Below, piece by piece: positions 32,005 to 44,863 of a stretch of DNA of 50,297 nucleotides. The notes beneath the pieces were generated by a model. That model had not been told where the DNA came from, did no database searches, and saw only the letters and a program-made list of their open reading frames with translations. Position 1 is the stretch's first letter. Each line of letters starts with the position of its first letter. The translations under genes were made by a program, and so were the position numbers. Source of the stretch: Lingula anatina (lineage: Eukaryota > Brachiopoda > Lingulata > Lingulida > Lingulidae); the NCBI RefSeq assembly GCF_001039355.2, contig NW_019775635.1, positions 154,069-204,365 on the forward strand. Direction: 5' to 3'.

Positions 32005-32748
32005 GGTCGTCGGTAAACCTGTCGTCTGCGCGCTGCTCTCGCAAACGAAAGAATGGTAAAATATCGAAATCAGCACCGCTTAAAAAGTCATAAACATCAG
32101 CGGACATTATTCATGAAATGTAAAACAAATGCAAGACAAGCAAGTCAAAGAAAACAATAAAATTTTAGAATTCCTGCATTTCTTAACAGAGCTGGAAGCA
32201 AATCCGGTATTTAGTTTATTCGCCATGCAATTTTCTCTCCTCATTTGGGAATTTTGGAAAAAATGACAAAAAGATAAGTTTGATCTCATGCAGTTTGCCA
32301 ATTGTCTTGTTTATTTATTTATTTTCTATATATTTATTTATGCCCCAAAAACGAAATTCTGGCCCTCAAAGTAAGGGAAATGGGCATTAAAAATTATTTC
32401 CGACATTTTGACCTAAGACAAGGCCCAGTACAGGCCTCGGAGGGGCGGTCGGTTTGTTCCTTTCACATTCCATATTTTATATCTGCCTGCGAGGAACACA
32501 TATCTTCAATGAAATTTATTTGTTTTATTATCCCCTCTGGTGATCGAGTTAAGTATAATGAGATTTTATCGTTCAACTCAGTTATGAAAAGCATTAAAAG
32601 ACATTAACACTGTGTTGCCGTTAAAGAGATTTTTCATCCTATGAACTGATAGTAAATAGTAGCAATTAAAACTAGAAACGCATTAAATAGCAAAGACAAC
32701 TTGATGAACTTTAGAATCTTTTTAACAAGGCAAAACCACTGCTACTGT

Positions 32749-33012
32749 TCGGGACCCGAGGGAAAGTGGCCTATCACTAAATATGATATCCTTTTTTTCT
32801 CCGTACATATTGATGACTAGAAATAAGCGAACCTCAATGTCCGACTACCACTACCGTTTTTGTAGTGCGACTCTCATTTCAAAACTGCTCTTCATGATTA
32901 TCATTTGTTTAGAAAAGTTAATGTCGGACGACAGGGTCATCTTTTTGAATCGGGAAAAATATACTTGATACATCAGATATAATTCGAATGTAAACATTTT
33001 CGAGAAAAAGAG
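32749..33012. repeat. About 264-bp insertion, copy B only
   Basis: Copy A reads GCTACTGTCAGAATATAC (about 13897-13914). Copy B reads GCTACTGTTCGGGACCC...AAAAAGAGTCAGAATT. ATGTCCGAC and GTCGGAC inside are complementary. The ends are not clearly inverted. The open frame 32783-32968 inside it has no recognisable domain. Confidence 0.7.
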
Positions 33013-34576
33013 TCAGAATTTACATCACCTTATTTGAACTTCGGTAACAGCCCGACAAATTAAGCTATAGGTGAAAGTGAATACTCTTGTCTCGTTATTT
33101 TATTGAGCTTAAAAATGAAATGTTCATAATTTTGCTGTTTTATCAACGATTGCCAATAAATAATGCACATAGCTATGACCGAACATTGGACACAGTAATT
33201 TCCTCGACAGGTCACTTTGGCTCACCTGAACGAAGCATCTGAGCGATAAGAAGGTCAGAAACAAACAAAAAATCGCTGTGTTAATTGAATCAGACATATA
33301 ATCTCCATAAACTTAGTTATAACCTACTCTTCCCATAACAATCATTTACACACCAAGTAGATACTCGCCTCTTATTTATAGTTATCTTTTAAAAAAAGTC
33401 TAAAGGATGATTGAACTCATTTACCGAGCCCGAGCGCTGCAGGCAGGAGGAACAACCTAGCGTACAGTAAGTCGACAGGAAGCGTCCAGTACCGTCCGGC
33501 ACGACACATATGACGTCGTGGCGCCGGACAACAGATAGACACCACTGACGGCCACGAGAGGCATTTCCTTTGCTGGAGAGCACGTGAAGTAGTATTAAGA
33601 CAGTTTGGTGCGGAAGGTGGAAGTGCTTGCGCGCATGCGCTGTGTAAAAGACCATGGCCACTGGATTTTTTCACCAGATATTGACGGATATATCTGTGAG
33701 TAATTCTGTGCACGAAACATTTACCAAATCTTAAAAAAATGTTATCGCCCGAAGATGGGCCATATTACGTAAGAACCTACACCAAACCTGTGAACACATT
33801 TAGAAAGGATTTTTCCCCGACCAGAGAAGTGTCCTGAAATAGACGAAAATCTTCCGAGTTTGTAGAACTTATGGAATTTATTTAACAAGAATGTTAACGT
33901 GTCCCTTTTATTGTTTCACAACTTTCAAGTCACGGTATTTTTTACTGTTTAAAACTTGTCTTGCCTCTATTAAATCGAGTTTAAACGTCTTTTAATGTCT
34001 GTTGCTTGTCGCTCTTCAAATTAAACGACATAAAAATTAATTTTGATTAACAACGCGTTCCAGAGGTCAAGGGCCAAAAGGATAAAACTCTTTTATTAGG
34101 CATTAAGCCTGGTGCAAAGACATCAAAATCCAAAATCAACACGACATCGTGCCGCTGAGGGCAACAGATAGGGCTAGTTTACCCGGAGGAAGAGCTGTAA
34201 TACACCTGAATTTGCACAACTAGGTGGAAAATGTTGTGTTCAGTTTTTATTGCCTTCATTATTAACGATCGATCGGAATGCCAAGTTTTCTACTATTTAA
34301 TCCGTGCCCTGGTTGTTTGTAAATTCTTAATTCTGTGACCGCTGAGAGTGCGCCGTGAGTAAATAAAACATCACCTTACACATACTGAAAGTGGTCATAT
34401 TTATGGATACAACGCCGTGCTGAGGTTACAGACAATTGTCTCTCTAAGATAACCTGTAAACACATACATGCATGCACGTGAACACACACACACACACACA
34501 CACACACTAAAAAATACTGTGCCAAATGTTCGGTTTCCTGATCGATTCTTATCCTGTCACAGTAATGGACGTGGTT

Positions 34577-34577
34577 G

Positions 34578-34620
<43 letters not shown>
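34577..34620. repeat. (AAT)n microsatellite, copy B
   Basis: Counterpart of 15586-15639, with about 120 bp of extra sequence after it relative to copy A. Confidence 0.9.
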
Positions 34621-34623
<3 letters not shown>

Positions 34624-35334
34624 ATTTTATTGGTTATAGCACATTTTTACTAAAGGTCAAACAATAGTTCATTGCAACGACGATTTGTTGTGATCTACAA
34701 TAAAATTAAAAGGACAATCACACAGCTAATGGATCATAATGCTACTTTATTGTGACTTGTGATAGTATCATTGTGTCACTATCAATACACCTGGTATTAA
34801 TTTTGGGGGCAAGACATACCGTGCGTCAATAAGACGTATTTCTGAAGCTTTCCACTCAGCATAGCAACACTAGTGCTACGTAATGAAAAGTTAATAAAAC
34901 ACAAATGATAAAAAAGATAATCCTGCTACCACTGGGAAGTCTCAGTGAGGCGGAGGTTGAGATAACGGGCAGTTTCTCGGCGTTTTCGTTAACAGACCTA
35001 GGCCCTACTAATAGTCACACAGACGTCAAACAATATGTTAATGTACATTAAAGCTATCTGTGACATTTGTGAGAGATGCTTAGGTTATCATAACGCTTGA
35101 CAGGTTGGTCTTATTTGGAAATACTAGGACTGGGTAGATTGCAATTATGCATTGTACAATCTGTGGTGATATGGAAGCAATCTTCTCGGCAGTGACGTCA
35201 GACGTCATTTCCGCTGTGGTGACCATAATGATACATTTTGTTTAAAAACGATTATAACGTATTCAAACAACAGCTATTTGCAATCTATGTCAGTGGTGAA
35301 TTAAATATACTGCAACTGCCCTTGCCAGTGGTAT

Positions 35335-37795
35335 TCATTTCCTCCCAATTGTAAACTGCATGTAGTGCAGGCAAGTATAGAGGCAGCTGACGTCATAGGC
35401 GCAGAGATTTTTGCAGTAGAGCAGATACTGGTATTGATAATACGCCGAATGGTCCACCCCTGCTGCACGGGTCGTGCTTATAGGTGACGTCATTGTCGTC
35501 GTCATAGAAACAGCTAAAAGAAACGACGTCACATCATTTATACAAGTAAACATGTAGGTCTATAATTGTTTCCGTAGTTAAGCCATACGGAAAGCGCCTA
35601 CCGGTAAACCAGTATCATTATAGATACTCGGACCTGTCGAAAGCAAGAGTTTTCTGTACACGGGGAGTTGATAGCGACCGAATACAATAACCTTTCAGAA
35701 TAATTAAAAAATTAAAACATTATTCATTTTCTTTCGAAAGCAATGTATTTCTTAATGCAGATCCCTCGAGGTGGTATGTGATTTCAGGGATATGCGTATA
35801 TGATGACAAAGAAAACAGAATAATAGGTCAATATGTTTGATGTGTATTGATGTAAAAATGATAAAAAAAACTGCATGATACATAGTACCTTACCTACCTT
35901 AACATGATCATGATATACATGTACGGCAATTACTCATTAAAATTGCATAAAAAATCAATAAATCTCCACAGAACAGTATTTTGTCAGTAAAATGTTGTGT
36001 CAGTAGTTTTAGAAAGTAAGTTGACTGTTTGACGGAAAGTAAATCTTTTATGAGTAATCAAAAATGATAAATATTGAAAATATAGTTCATGGAAAAAGTG
36101 AGCTGTTTCAAAATTGAGCATTACATCTACTGAGGTACCTTAGTGCTGCTTCACAAAGGACTAGTTAACAAAGTAACTATTACACGCTCGTTTTCTCTTC
36201 CACACTATTAAATATAAATCCTGGGGTTAGTATGAAAATATAAAGACATAGTCATACCTTTGCATGCACTCGCTTTCCTGAAAGTAGTGCAGTTTTGCTT
36301 CGGCATCAGTTCCCCGCATCCGGTCAGCGAGGTGTGGAGCCAGCACGTCTTGGAGTATCGATTCCAATCCGTTGCCAAGCAACTAGGCATGCCGTCACAC
36401 ATGCGCGTGCAGGACACGAAGCTGTCGAACGTCCCTGAGTATTGTACCCCTCCTTTGATGTGGTAGCCATTGTAACGGTAATAGAGTTGTGGGGGCGGAT
36501 CACCTGAGATAAGAATGTATGCTGCAGGTAGAAGGTTATTTGAAAACTGACACTTATAAAGACTATAGGACAGTGGAAATCTTTCTGTGGATTGGAAAAG
36601 TTGTAGGCACGTTAAAGGGATATTTTTGTAAAGATTTATTACTAAAAGATGCATATGAAGTCAATTTTTGCCACAAAAACCAACCAAATGCCAGCATATA
36701 GTTTCAAAAAGTATAACTAAGAGAATTACTAAAAGGCTTTGTTAAATATTACCCGAAAATGATATTTGGACGGATTTTTCTGCTAGCTTTCTGTGCTGTA
36801 TATACAAGGGGCAGAAAAGTAGGTCACATAAGTAGGTTAAATTTCTGACCCAAAATTTAAAGAAAGGAGCGGTCTAAAGCTCTTTTTAAGGCTGATCGAG
36901 TGATTTATTCAGTTTATCCCTTGGCATGTCAACTTTGTTTGAGTCATGTAAGAAACTAGTAGAAGTGGTTTATATGTGTTACTGGGAATCCACGCTCTAT
37001 CAATGCTCGGTTAATATGTACCTTTAATTATTTCAGATTAAATAATAAAAGAAATTCGAAACTGATAATAAGATATTCAAAAAAGTTGTTTATAGATATT
37101 ATTCGATATGCATCTCCAAACAACAATTATAATTTATTCACTTTCTTTTTTTAGGGGGGAGAGTGGTTCCAGCAAGATTAATAGAAGACAGGTTAAAATA
37201 AATCAACATACCAACACAGGCCGTACTCTTCCTCAGGCTGATACAAGATGGCTTCATGATCAACATCCCGCAAGCGGTCTCGGCGTCATGGAGCCAACAC
37301 GACAGCGTGGTGTCGTCCCAGTCTGTTGCTAGGCAACTAGGCATGTTGTGGCACATGCGCAGACAGTCGGTATAGTTGTGGAAGGTGCCTGGGTAGCGCT
37401 TACCCCCATAAATGTGGGCACCGTCATAGCGGTAGTAAAACGCTGAGTTGGAGAGAAAAAAACTGTGAAAATTAAAATCAAATTGCAAAATAGAAGTGAC
37501 CTAGTTATAAGTAGAATGCGCGCAAAATGATGTGCTCAAGAAATATAAACTATACGATGCAAAATACAGTTGTAGGTTGATTTGTAGTGTTGATTTTCGA
37601 TATTTGCAATGTTTTTGGATTGAACCCGTATCTGACGTTTTGCAATATACATTGTGCAATAGCTTTGTTATTCAACGTAATAAAAATAAATAATGTAATA
37701 GCAGCATCAGTCTAGATATAATACAAGGTCTACTTACCCTCTGCCCACACCATACCCGATATCAAAATAGAGCAAACTAAAAATATCCCATTCAT
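35335..37795 (-). CDS. Gene C1: secreted two-domain PAN/Apple-like protein
   Basis: Four exons, 5' to 3': 37738-37795 (ATG at 37793-37795; signal peptide MNGIFLVCSILISGMVWAE), 37212-37442, 36258-36503 and 35335-35513 (TGA). All junctions are phase 1. Both middle exons encode one module: YYRYDGAHIYGGKRYPG, C.RMCHNMPSCLATDW, CWLHDAETACG, then C and TAC. The pattern C-x3-C-x5-C-x4-DW-x6-C-LH is PAN_4/Apple-like. The last exon is a Thr/Ser-rich linker with a Cys-rich end (CKNLCAYDVSCLYTCL). A TATAAATA box lies about 52 bp upstream of the ATG. The last exon falls inside block B and is duplicated at 16232-16410. The most obvious AATAAA downstream is near 34746-34751. Confidence 0.75.
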
Positions 37796-38588
37796 CCTTT
37801 CACTAAAGTCTTCAAACGCAATAATTACCTAAAGACTGTGTTTACGTATTTATACTAACGATGAAATGAATGTTGGGGTTGTTTTGGGTGAATATTCTGG
37901 AAAATCGTCAAGTTTTGCTGGCAAGTGTAGCGAGCTAACGGGCAAGATGGCAAAACATCACAGAAAGCGGCCAAACCTTTAGAAATGACTTTATAATCAG
38001 CTGTAGCATTTTTTTTCTGGGGTCTACCGAAAGTTAACATTTATTTGAAAAATAACTGTAAAAAATTATAATGTAAATTTGTGTCACAGGGTGGAAGAGA
38101 AACACCCTTGAAAATGATTATTCGGTTTTATCCAAACGCACATGTTTCTAAACGGCCTTTTGATAAAACAGTTCCCCTGCTTGTGCCTGATTATCTGACT
38201 GCGGTTAATAAGCAATCATGTTGGTAAAATATTACCGGACGGGAGTTTGTTTGACAGGAATGGTTGTTCTAGGAATGGAAGGTTCTAGGGTTAGTTTAAG
38301 TATTGGGGGTCAGTACGTAATGGGGAAGTAATGGGGACAGGACTGTGGTTCCTAGCGGACAACCATTCCTATCACACCGGTATGGGTCTTGTGAACGCTC
38401 TTCTGGCGGATAATCGAGAGCAGCATGTGAACAACATTTCTGCGCCTTCATTTGTAATTTGTATACCCCCTTTTCTGAAATTGCAATACTTTGTTTGTTT
38501 TCGCTATACATTTTCTGCCCTTAACTCGTTTTACTTTATTTTAATTTTTTTTATCTATTTTATATATATATATATTTTTTTTTTTTAA
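37152..38588. repeat. Tandem duplication unit 1 (about 1.45 kb)
   Basis: Direct repeat with 38618-40010, covering a PAN-like exon, the signal exon, the TATA box and about 0.7 kb of upstream sequence. Unit 2 lacks some 5' flanking bases (for example GTTTCTAAACGGCC). Confidence 0.9.
37847..37854 (-). promoter_or_regulatory. TATA box of gene C1
   Basis: TATAAATA on the minus strand, 52 bp before the ATG at 37795. It is retained in the duplicate at 39315-39322. Confidence 0.6.
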
Positions 38589-38664
38589 TAAATTAGATAT
38601 CCCGTTTTTAANCGGGGGGGTTCAGCAAGATTATTAGAAGACAGGTTAAAATAAATCAACGTAC

Positions 38665-39263
38665 CAACACAGGCCGTACTCTTCCTCAGGCTGATACAAG
38701 ATGGCTTCATGATCAACATCCCGCAAGCGGTCTCGGCGTCATGGAGCCAACATGACAGCATGCTGCCGTCCCAGTCTGTTGCTAGGCAACTGGGCATGTT
38801 GTGGCACATGCGCAGACAGTCGGTATAGTTGTGGTAGGTGCCTGGGTACCGCTTACCCCCGTAAATGTGGGCACCGTCATAGCGGTAGTAAAACGCTGAG
38901 ATGGAGAAAAAAAAACTGTGAAAATTAAAATCAAATTGCAAAATAGAAGTGACCTAGTTATAAATAGAATGCGCGCAAAATAATAGATAATTGTCATATT
39001 TGCTCAAGAAATATAAACTATACGATGCAAAATACAGTTGTAGGTTGATATGTAGTGTTGATTTTCGATATTTGCAATGTTTTTGGATTGAGCCCGTATC
39101 TGACGTTTTGCAATATACATTGTCCAATACCTTTGTTATTCAACGTAATAAAAATAAATTATGTAATAGTAGCATCTGTCTAGATATAATGCAAGGTCTA
39201 CCTACCCTCCGCCAATACCATGCCCGATATCAAAATAGAGCAAACTAAAAATATCCCATGCAT
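38665..39263 (-). CDS. Gene C2: duplicate signal + first PAN-like exon (partial gene)
   Basis: Exon 1 39206-39263 encodes MHGIFLVCSILISGMVLAE, with donor G|GTAGGT (C1 has GTAAGT). Exon 2 38665-38895 encodes the same module as C1 exon 2 with few changes (THNY to YHNY region, DDTT to DGSM), donor G|GTACGT. No own copy of C1 exons 3 and 4 lies before the C1 promoter. So C2 is either truncated or an alternative upstream start that splices on into C1 exons, which is possible because both donors are phase 1. Frames are intact. Confidence 0.65.
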
Positions 39264-39314
39264 CCTTCCATTAAACTCTTCAAACGCAATAATTACAGAA
39301 AGACTGTGTCTACA

Positions 39315-39322
39315 TATTTATA
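39315..39322 (-). promoter_or_regulatory. TATA box of gene C2
   Basis: TATAAATA on the minus strand, 52 bp before the ATG at 39263. Confidence 0.6.
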
Positions 39323-40009
39323 CTAACGTTGACATGAATGTCGGGGTTGTTTTGGGTGAATATTCTGGAAAATCGTCAAGTTTTGCTGGCAAGTGTAGCG
39401 AGCTAACGGGCAAGATGGCAAAACATCACAGAAAGCGGCCAAACCTTTAGAAATGACTTAATAATCAGCTGTATCATTTTTTTTTCTAGGGTGTACCGAA
39501 AGTTAACATTTATTTAAAAAATAATTATAAAAAAGGAAAATTTGTGTCACAGGGTGGAAGAGAAACACCCTTGAAAATGATTATTAGGTTTTAATAAAAT
39601 AGTTCCCCTGCTTGTGCCTGAGTATCTGACTGCGGTTAATAAGCAATCATGTTGGTAAAAGATTACCGGACGGGAGTTTGTTTGACAGGAAAGATTGTTC
39701 TAGGGATCAATACAGGTTAGGGTTGATTGGAGAATTTGGGGTCGGTAAGTAATGGGGAAAGGACTGCGGTTCCTAGCGGACAACCATTCCTATCACACCG
39801 GTATGGGTCTTGTGAACGCTCTTCTGGCGGAAAATCAAGAGCAGCATGTGAACAACATTTCTGCGCCTTCATTCGCAATTTGTATACCCCCTTTTCTGAA
39901 ATTGCAATACTTTGTTTGTTTTCGCTATACATTTTCTGCCCTTAACTCGTTTTACTTTATTTTAATTTTTTTTTATCTATTATATATATATATATATTTT
40001 TTTTTTTTC

Positions 40010-40034
40010 GGGGGGGGGGTGGCGGGGGGGGGGG
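40010..40034 (+). repeat. G-run pair, quadruplex-prone
   Basis: G10 or more, then TGGC, then G10 or more, directly after (TA)n and poly-T at the end of unit 2. Confidence 0.85.
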
Positions 40035-40405
40035 TCAAGAATGAGGACGCAACCTTCGTCAGAGCGTTGGTGCCAATCACCTTGTTGCAAGCGTATGACA
40101 CAACGTTAAATATATTCATCTGTGTGACGGTAAAGACTTCGGTCACGGAGCCCATCCTAAATAAATAGGCCTATTGCCATTTACCACGTGATCGGTTCCA
40201 AACCCCCTCCCCCTCCCCCCCTCCAAGGCCTACGGTGTTTCAAAAATCGATTCCTGTCTATTTATTCATCTATTCATCAATTCGATTGTTCGTGTATTTA
40301 TATTTATATTAATCATAATCTACAGTATTTATGTCTTTTGTGTGCATGGGGGATTTTTACTATTTGTGAAACGTCTTAGTAGAGATTGTAGACCCCCGCC
40401 CCCCA

Positions 40406-40406
<1 letters not shown>

Positions 40407-40439
<33 letters not shown>
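40407..40439. repeat. (CA)n microsatellite
   Basis: Direct reading. Confidence 0.95.
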
Positions 40440-40440
<1 letters not shown>

Positions 40441-42688
40441 ACCGCCATCACAATTGGTGCCCCTATACATTTTCTTCAGGCCTAGAAATATTACAATTTC
40501 AGTTTTGCCCAAGACAAGTCGATGAAAAAATGTCTCTTCCCGTCCATATTGCTACCTCATAGGTACAATAAATTCATATTTAATACAATCACTTCTCCTT
40601 TTACTGCATTTAATTTATTTCATAACGATATCTGACAAATTTTGCCCACGTATCTTGGGCAAATGCATTGGCCAAGCTTCAACAAGGGATTAATTTGTAG
40701 TCTCCAGTGCTTCTGTGCAATAGTCAGATAGACGAACTGCAGGTGAAATACCCAGCATAAATATTCAATTAATATCTGTTTGTCAATCTTAAGGCAAAAT
40801 CTTGACCAATATCACGTTAACCTTTAACATGGGTATTTCTCAATCACCTTGTAAACAAAGCGCAAGAGGCAAAAACACTTTTAAGATACAAATATTGCTT
40901 TGGGCTTAGAATATATTTCCATAAACAAACTGCGAGCACCAGGCACTTAGGGCGACGCAAGCGAACTTCTGCTCCGCGGACGAACAAGGTTGGGCGATTC
41001 TTTCTTAGCTCTCCGAATTTGTACTAATTCTTTGATTATTAAAGTAATTCCCATTGAGAAGTAGATTAAAACGATTCATGTAATATGTGTCGGTAGTAAA
41101 TGTACACTGATGCGCAGTGTCATTACTATCCACCACAGTGGCCCCGACTCTCGCGCAGTAGGCCCTACCCTCGCCAGGTGAATGTAAATGAGAGGGTCGA
41201 GTTAATAATGCAATCAGTTCTGGGTCTATTATACATGTACCTGCCGCCACTCTCTGATAAGAAGCTGTATAAATGTATTAAAATTCAATTATGTATACAT
41301 TTTATTTAACGAGGTGGCCCATGTTCTACACAGTAAAAGGGGTGTAGGAATATTACTTTTGTGTATGACCGTGGTCTACTATATCCTGGTGATAAAAAAG
41401 AGGGTGCTGAAGCTTTTATAACTTTTCTACTGATTTATCTTACTTTCCAACACGAGTTCTGTCAGGTAGCAAAAAATGAAAAAAGTCATAAATTTTTTAA
41501 TTTTTATTTATTCATTTTAATCTTTTCATTTAACTATTCTTTTATCTGTTTCTATTTATAACTAGGATATATCTCTTCAGTACACTAGAATTCTGTATGA
41601 CAGAAAATTAAGAATCTGATATTACTTCCTTTTTTTGTTTAATTGTTTATTTCAGTTCTTATATCTAAAAGGAAGACAATTCCCAATATACTTATATTCA
41701 TATATATTGTCTGAATAAATTCTAATCTTACCTTTTCAAATGCAAACCTGTTTTTTTCTACCAAAGATGAAAAAAATAAAAATCAAGATACAGAGGGCTA
41801 GTTAACTTTTGTTTCAACAAAGCACTGGAATTACAGTACTACGTCACAAAAAATCGCCAAATTTGATAATAAACTCTGTCTTAAGGTAGATCAGTAGCTC
41901 TTTCTTTCAATTTCTTATAAGAAAAAGAAAATAGAAAACAGACTAAATGCCTCCACTATTTCATTGACAAACTAGACACAGGTAATCTACAAAATGACAA
42001 GGTTAATGGAAAATGAGGAAGCACCATTTGAACCATTGTGGTTCACTTACTAAATATCCTTTACCTTCTAGGCTCATTATTAAAGGATATAAAATCACAA
42101 AAATGCATTAAAACAATGCATTCCCCATCAATTTCTAATGTGAAAGGCACATGAAACTAAAATCAGCCTCCCTGACTGCTTCCTCCAGATCTCTTCATGT
42201 ACTAGTAACATATTAACACATTCAGAGTGAGAGATCACACTACACATCATGTATTTCATCTACCTCAAATCATCCTGATTGCAATAATGCAATAAGATAT
42301 CTTAATATCAATGATATCAAATATATTCTGGATGTCTTAAGACCATATTACATATTTGTAACGTACATGACATGTGACCACTAGTGTAATACATTCTTTA
42401 TATTACAATATATAATGTTTTATAACTAAAGACTTTTAATAAAAATCTCCACAGTTCCTACTCTGGGAGTTGCAGTGGTGATATTAAGTGGTATTTTTAC
42501 ACACACACACATACATACCCCCCCCCACACACACACACAAACACAAACATAAAGGCACTATCCCTCTCTCTCTTGCAGACACGTGCACATACGGACACAA
42601 GCACATATGAACTTAGACATACAGACAGAAACACAGAAACACAAAGCACACTAACGCACTCCTACAAACATGCACGTATGTGCGCAAA

Positions 42689-42719
<31 letters not shown>

Positions 42720-43009
42720 CTATCTATTCCATCTGTACCCTATTATATACACACCAAGGTTTGCAGACAATGACACATTTACTATACAACATCATTGTGG
42801 CATGCTGTACTCTGCATAACATCAGTGCCCTGTGGTAAAACCTCTGACATCATCACAATAATATGGCAACAAGAATCATTATGCAGATTTCATCCTAAGA
42901 ATAATTCATCAATGTCACAAAGTCCCTGGCACAGACAAAATAAACAAGCAAAACATTAATCATTGATGGTGTTGTCCATTTACACTGTCTGGTCTATGGT
43001 GGAAAATGG
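40440..43009. other. Gene-free spacer between C2 and the GalNAc-transferase
   Basis: AT-rich, with CA-rich patches at about 42499-42545 and 42692-42718. The minus-strand frame 41005-41250 has no recognisable domain. The right part probably includes the 3' UTR of the GalNAc-transferase. Confidence 0.6.
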
Positions 43010-43183
43010 CAGGGGCGGATCCAGAGCTATTTTATGACAGTCTTCCCAATTACCAGTATCTTTGTTGACCCATCCTCTATTTTTGAACGTTTTCCAAAAG
43101 AAAAAATTTGATACCCGTTAATGTAAACTTGAAAATCTGCCCTTCTTCCGGAACACCCAGAAGACTGCCTCAATCCGCCCCTG
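43010..43183. mobile_element. CAGGGGCGGA-family element near the GalNAc-transferase stop
   Basis: Ends CAGGGGCGGATC and AATCCGCCCCTG are inverted. It is the reverse orientation of the copy at 30056-30223 (shared CAGTCTTC, ACCCATCCTC and GAAGACTG words). Flanks AATGG / GATGG fit a 5-bp duplication. It begins 57 bp past the stop codon, so it likely lies in the 3' UTR. Confidence 0.85.
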
Positions 43184-43239
43184 GATGGGAAGATCTGAGA
43201 AATGCTGGTTGAGTGTCAGTTTAACACATTAACATGTCA

Positions 43240-43750
43240 CTAAAGTTTGACAATGTCAAAACTGTCCACCGAGTCCTGACAAAACATCAGTGTCAAATAC
43301 GTCCCAGTGGCAGACTGGGTCAGGGACAGACATTTTCCCGAGGCAGGGTTATACAACTGCTTTGTACTCTGAAAAAGATGAGATACAGAGGTGAATTTTT
43401 ATTCAATTATGTCAAAAAAATTGAAAAATATAAATAATCAATGATTCAAGTACCAAAATATCAGAAAGGATAAACTTATAACAAATAAAAAATATGAAAT
43501 TTAAATGATTGGAGATTGAGCAACACAAACACAAACACATAACCACACACACACACAGACACACACATACCCGACTTCACACACAAACACAAATACACAG
43601 TCATTATCCCAAGCACACACTCGCAGACAAACAAACACACATATAAACAAACACAGATATACACAGATAAATACACACACAGGTAAACAAACACACACAC
43701 ACATACACACACACATACACGGGGAAAAAAAACCCACACACACAGGTAAA

Positions 43751-43784
<34 letters not shown>

Positions 43785-44863
43785 ACACACACACACACAC
43801 TCAGGTAAAAAAAACACAGATAAACACACACACACAGGTAAAAAACACACACAGGTAAACACACACACACACAGGTAAAAAACACACAGGTAAACACACA
43901 CACACACAGGTAAAAAACACACACAGGTAAGAAAACACACACACACACCTTTCCAGCCCAGAGCCATTGCTGTGTCCCCTGTTCAAAGTGACACTTCATA
44001 AGCCTGGGGTAGACCTTCCCCCTTACATCCCCCTCACTGTCCAGACACAGCAATCCTGACAGCAGGAACTCTCCTGTCTGAGACTCTGTCCATATCTGAA
44101 ATAGGGGGTGTGAAATTATGGTCAGATACTATGATTGGGCAGAGCAATGTTGTTATTTTTCTATACTGTAATACTTCTATACTCTGTCCACATCTGAAAT
44201 ATGGGGGGGGGGGGAGATATGATGATAAAGTATCACTGAATACTGCAGAATTTTTTTCTCTTTGCGTTTCTATAGACTAAAATAATTTTAAATATAAATA
44301 TTCACTAATATTTCAAAGTTAAATTATCATAATTAATATACAATGGTAATACTAGATTCATTTATAAAATATAGTATATTTACCCTATTATTTACGAAGC
44401 AAAATAAATCATCATTTGAGTTTAACTTAGAAAACAAAAAGGAGATATATGACAAAATCACAGTGTTATTTGTTAGAATGACAGCCACAGCCCTTTTCGC
44501 ACCATGTGTTACACTGATCTGAATCAAAACTCATGCACTGATAATTACACAACAGGTTTTTTTTAGCTCTCTTTCACAACTTCTTTTACATCCAACTGTT
44601 TGTACCAATCAAAAGCTACCCAGTTAACTGGCCATGTCAAGCACCATCCAGGCTATTAGTTCTCTTGCATAGTGTTTCAATACAGATATGCATAAGGTAC
44701 AGGACGAAAAGTTCCACTGTCATCTGTCTAAGCACCAGCAAGTATTAGATCACATCACCTGTGTTGCCTCCCCTGGCTTGCAAGGTACCAATATCAGCAT
44801 GGACCTCTTGGTGTGGACACCTTGTTCTGAGGCCACGCAGGTGTTCGAATTCAGGTGTTTCAA
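43240..44863 (-). CDS. Ricin-type lectin tail of the GalNAc-transferase (last three exons)
   Basis: Exon 44759-44863 holds the alpha repeat ([19 protein letters not shown], then PCKPGEATQ). Exon 43949-44095 holds the beta repeat ([29 protein letters not shown]). Exon 43240-43368 holds the gamma repeat ([12 protein letters not shown], then [14 protein letters not shown] and TAG). The CLD and Q-x-W features are clear in the beta repeat. The gamma repeat lacks a terminal QxW. Confidence 0.85.

Larger units (their letters stand above)
27521..35822. repeat. Segmental duplication, copy B
   Basis: Colinear with 8669-16715 (see there). It carries the copy-B lectin gene and ends just inside gene C1, after its last exon. 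It holds at least five insertions not present in copy A. Confidence 0.95.
38618..40010. repeat. Tandem duplication unit 2
   Basis: See unit 1. The junction between the units contains an N (38612) inside a homopolymer-rich stretch, so the exact border is uncertain. Confidence 0.9.

Noticed and set aside
41005-41250. 81-residue minus-strand frame
   Set aside because: No domain or convincing acceptor/donor; not conserved with any other part of the window.
43476-44053. Long Cys/Val-rich minus-strand open frames
   Set aside because: They are readings of the (CA)n/GGTAAA array. Only the part 43949-44095 is a real lectin exon.
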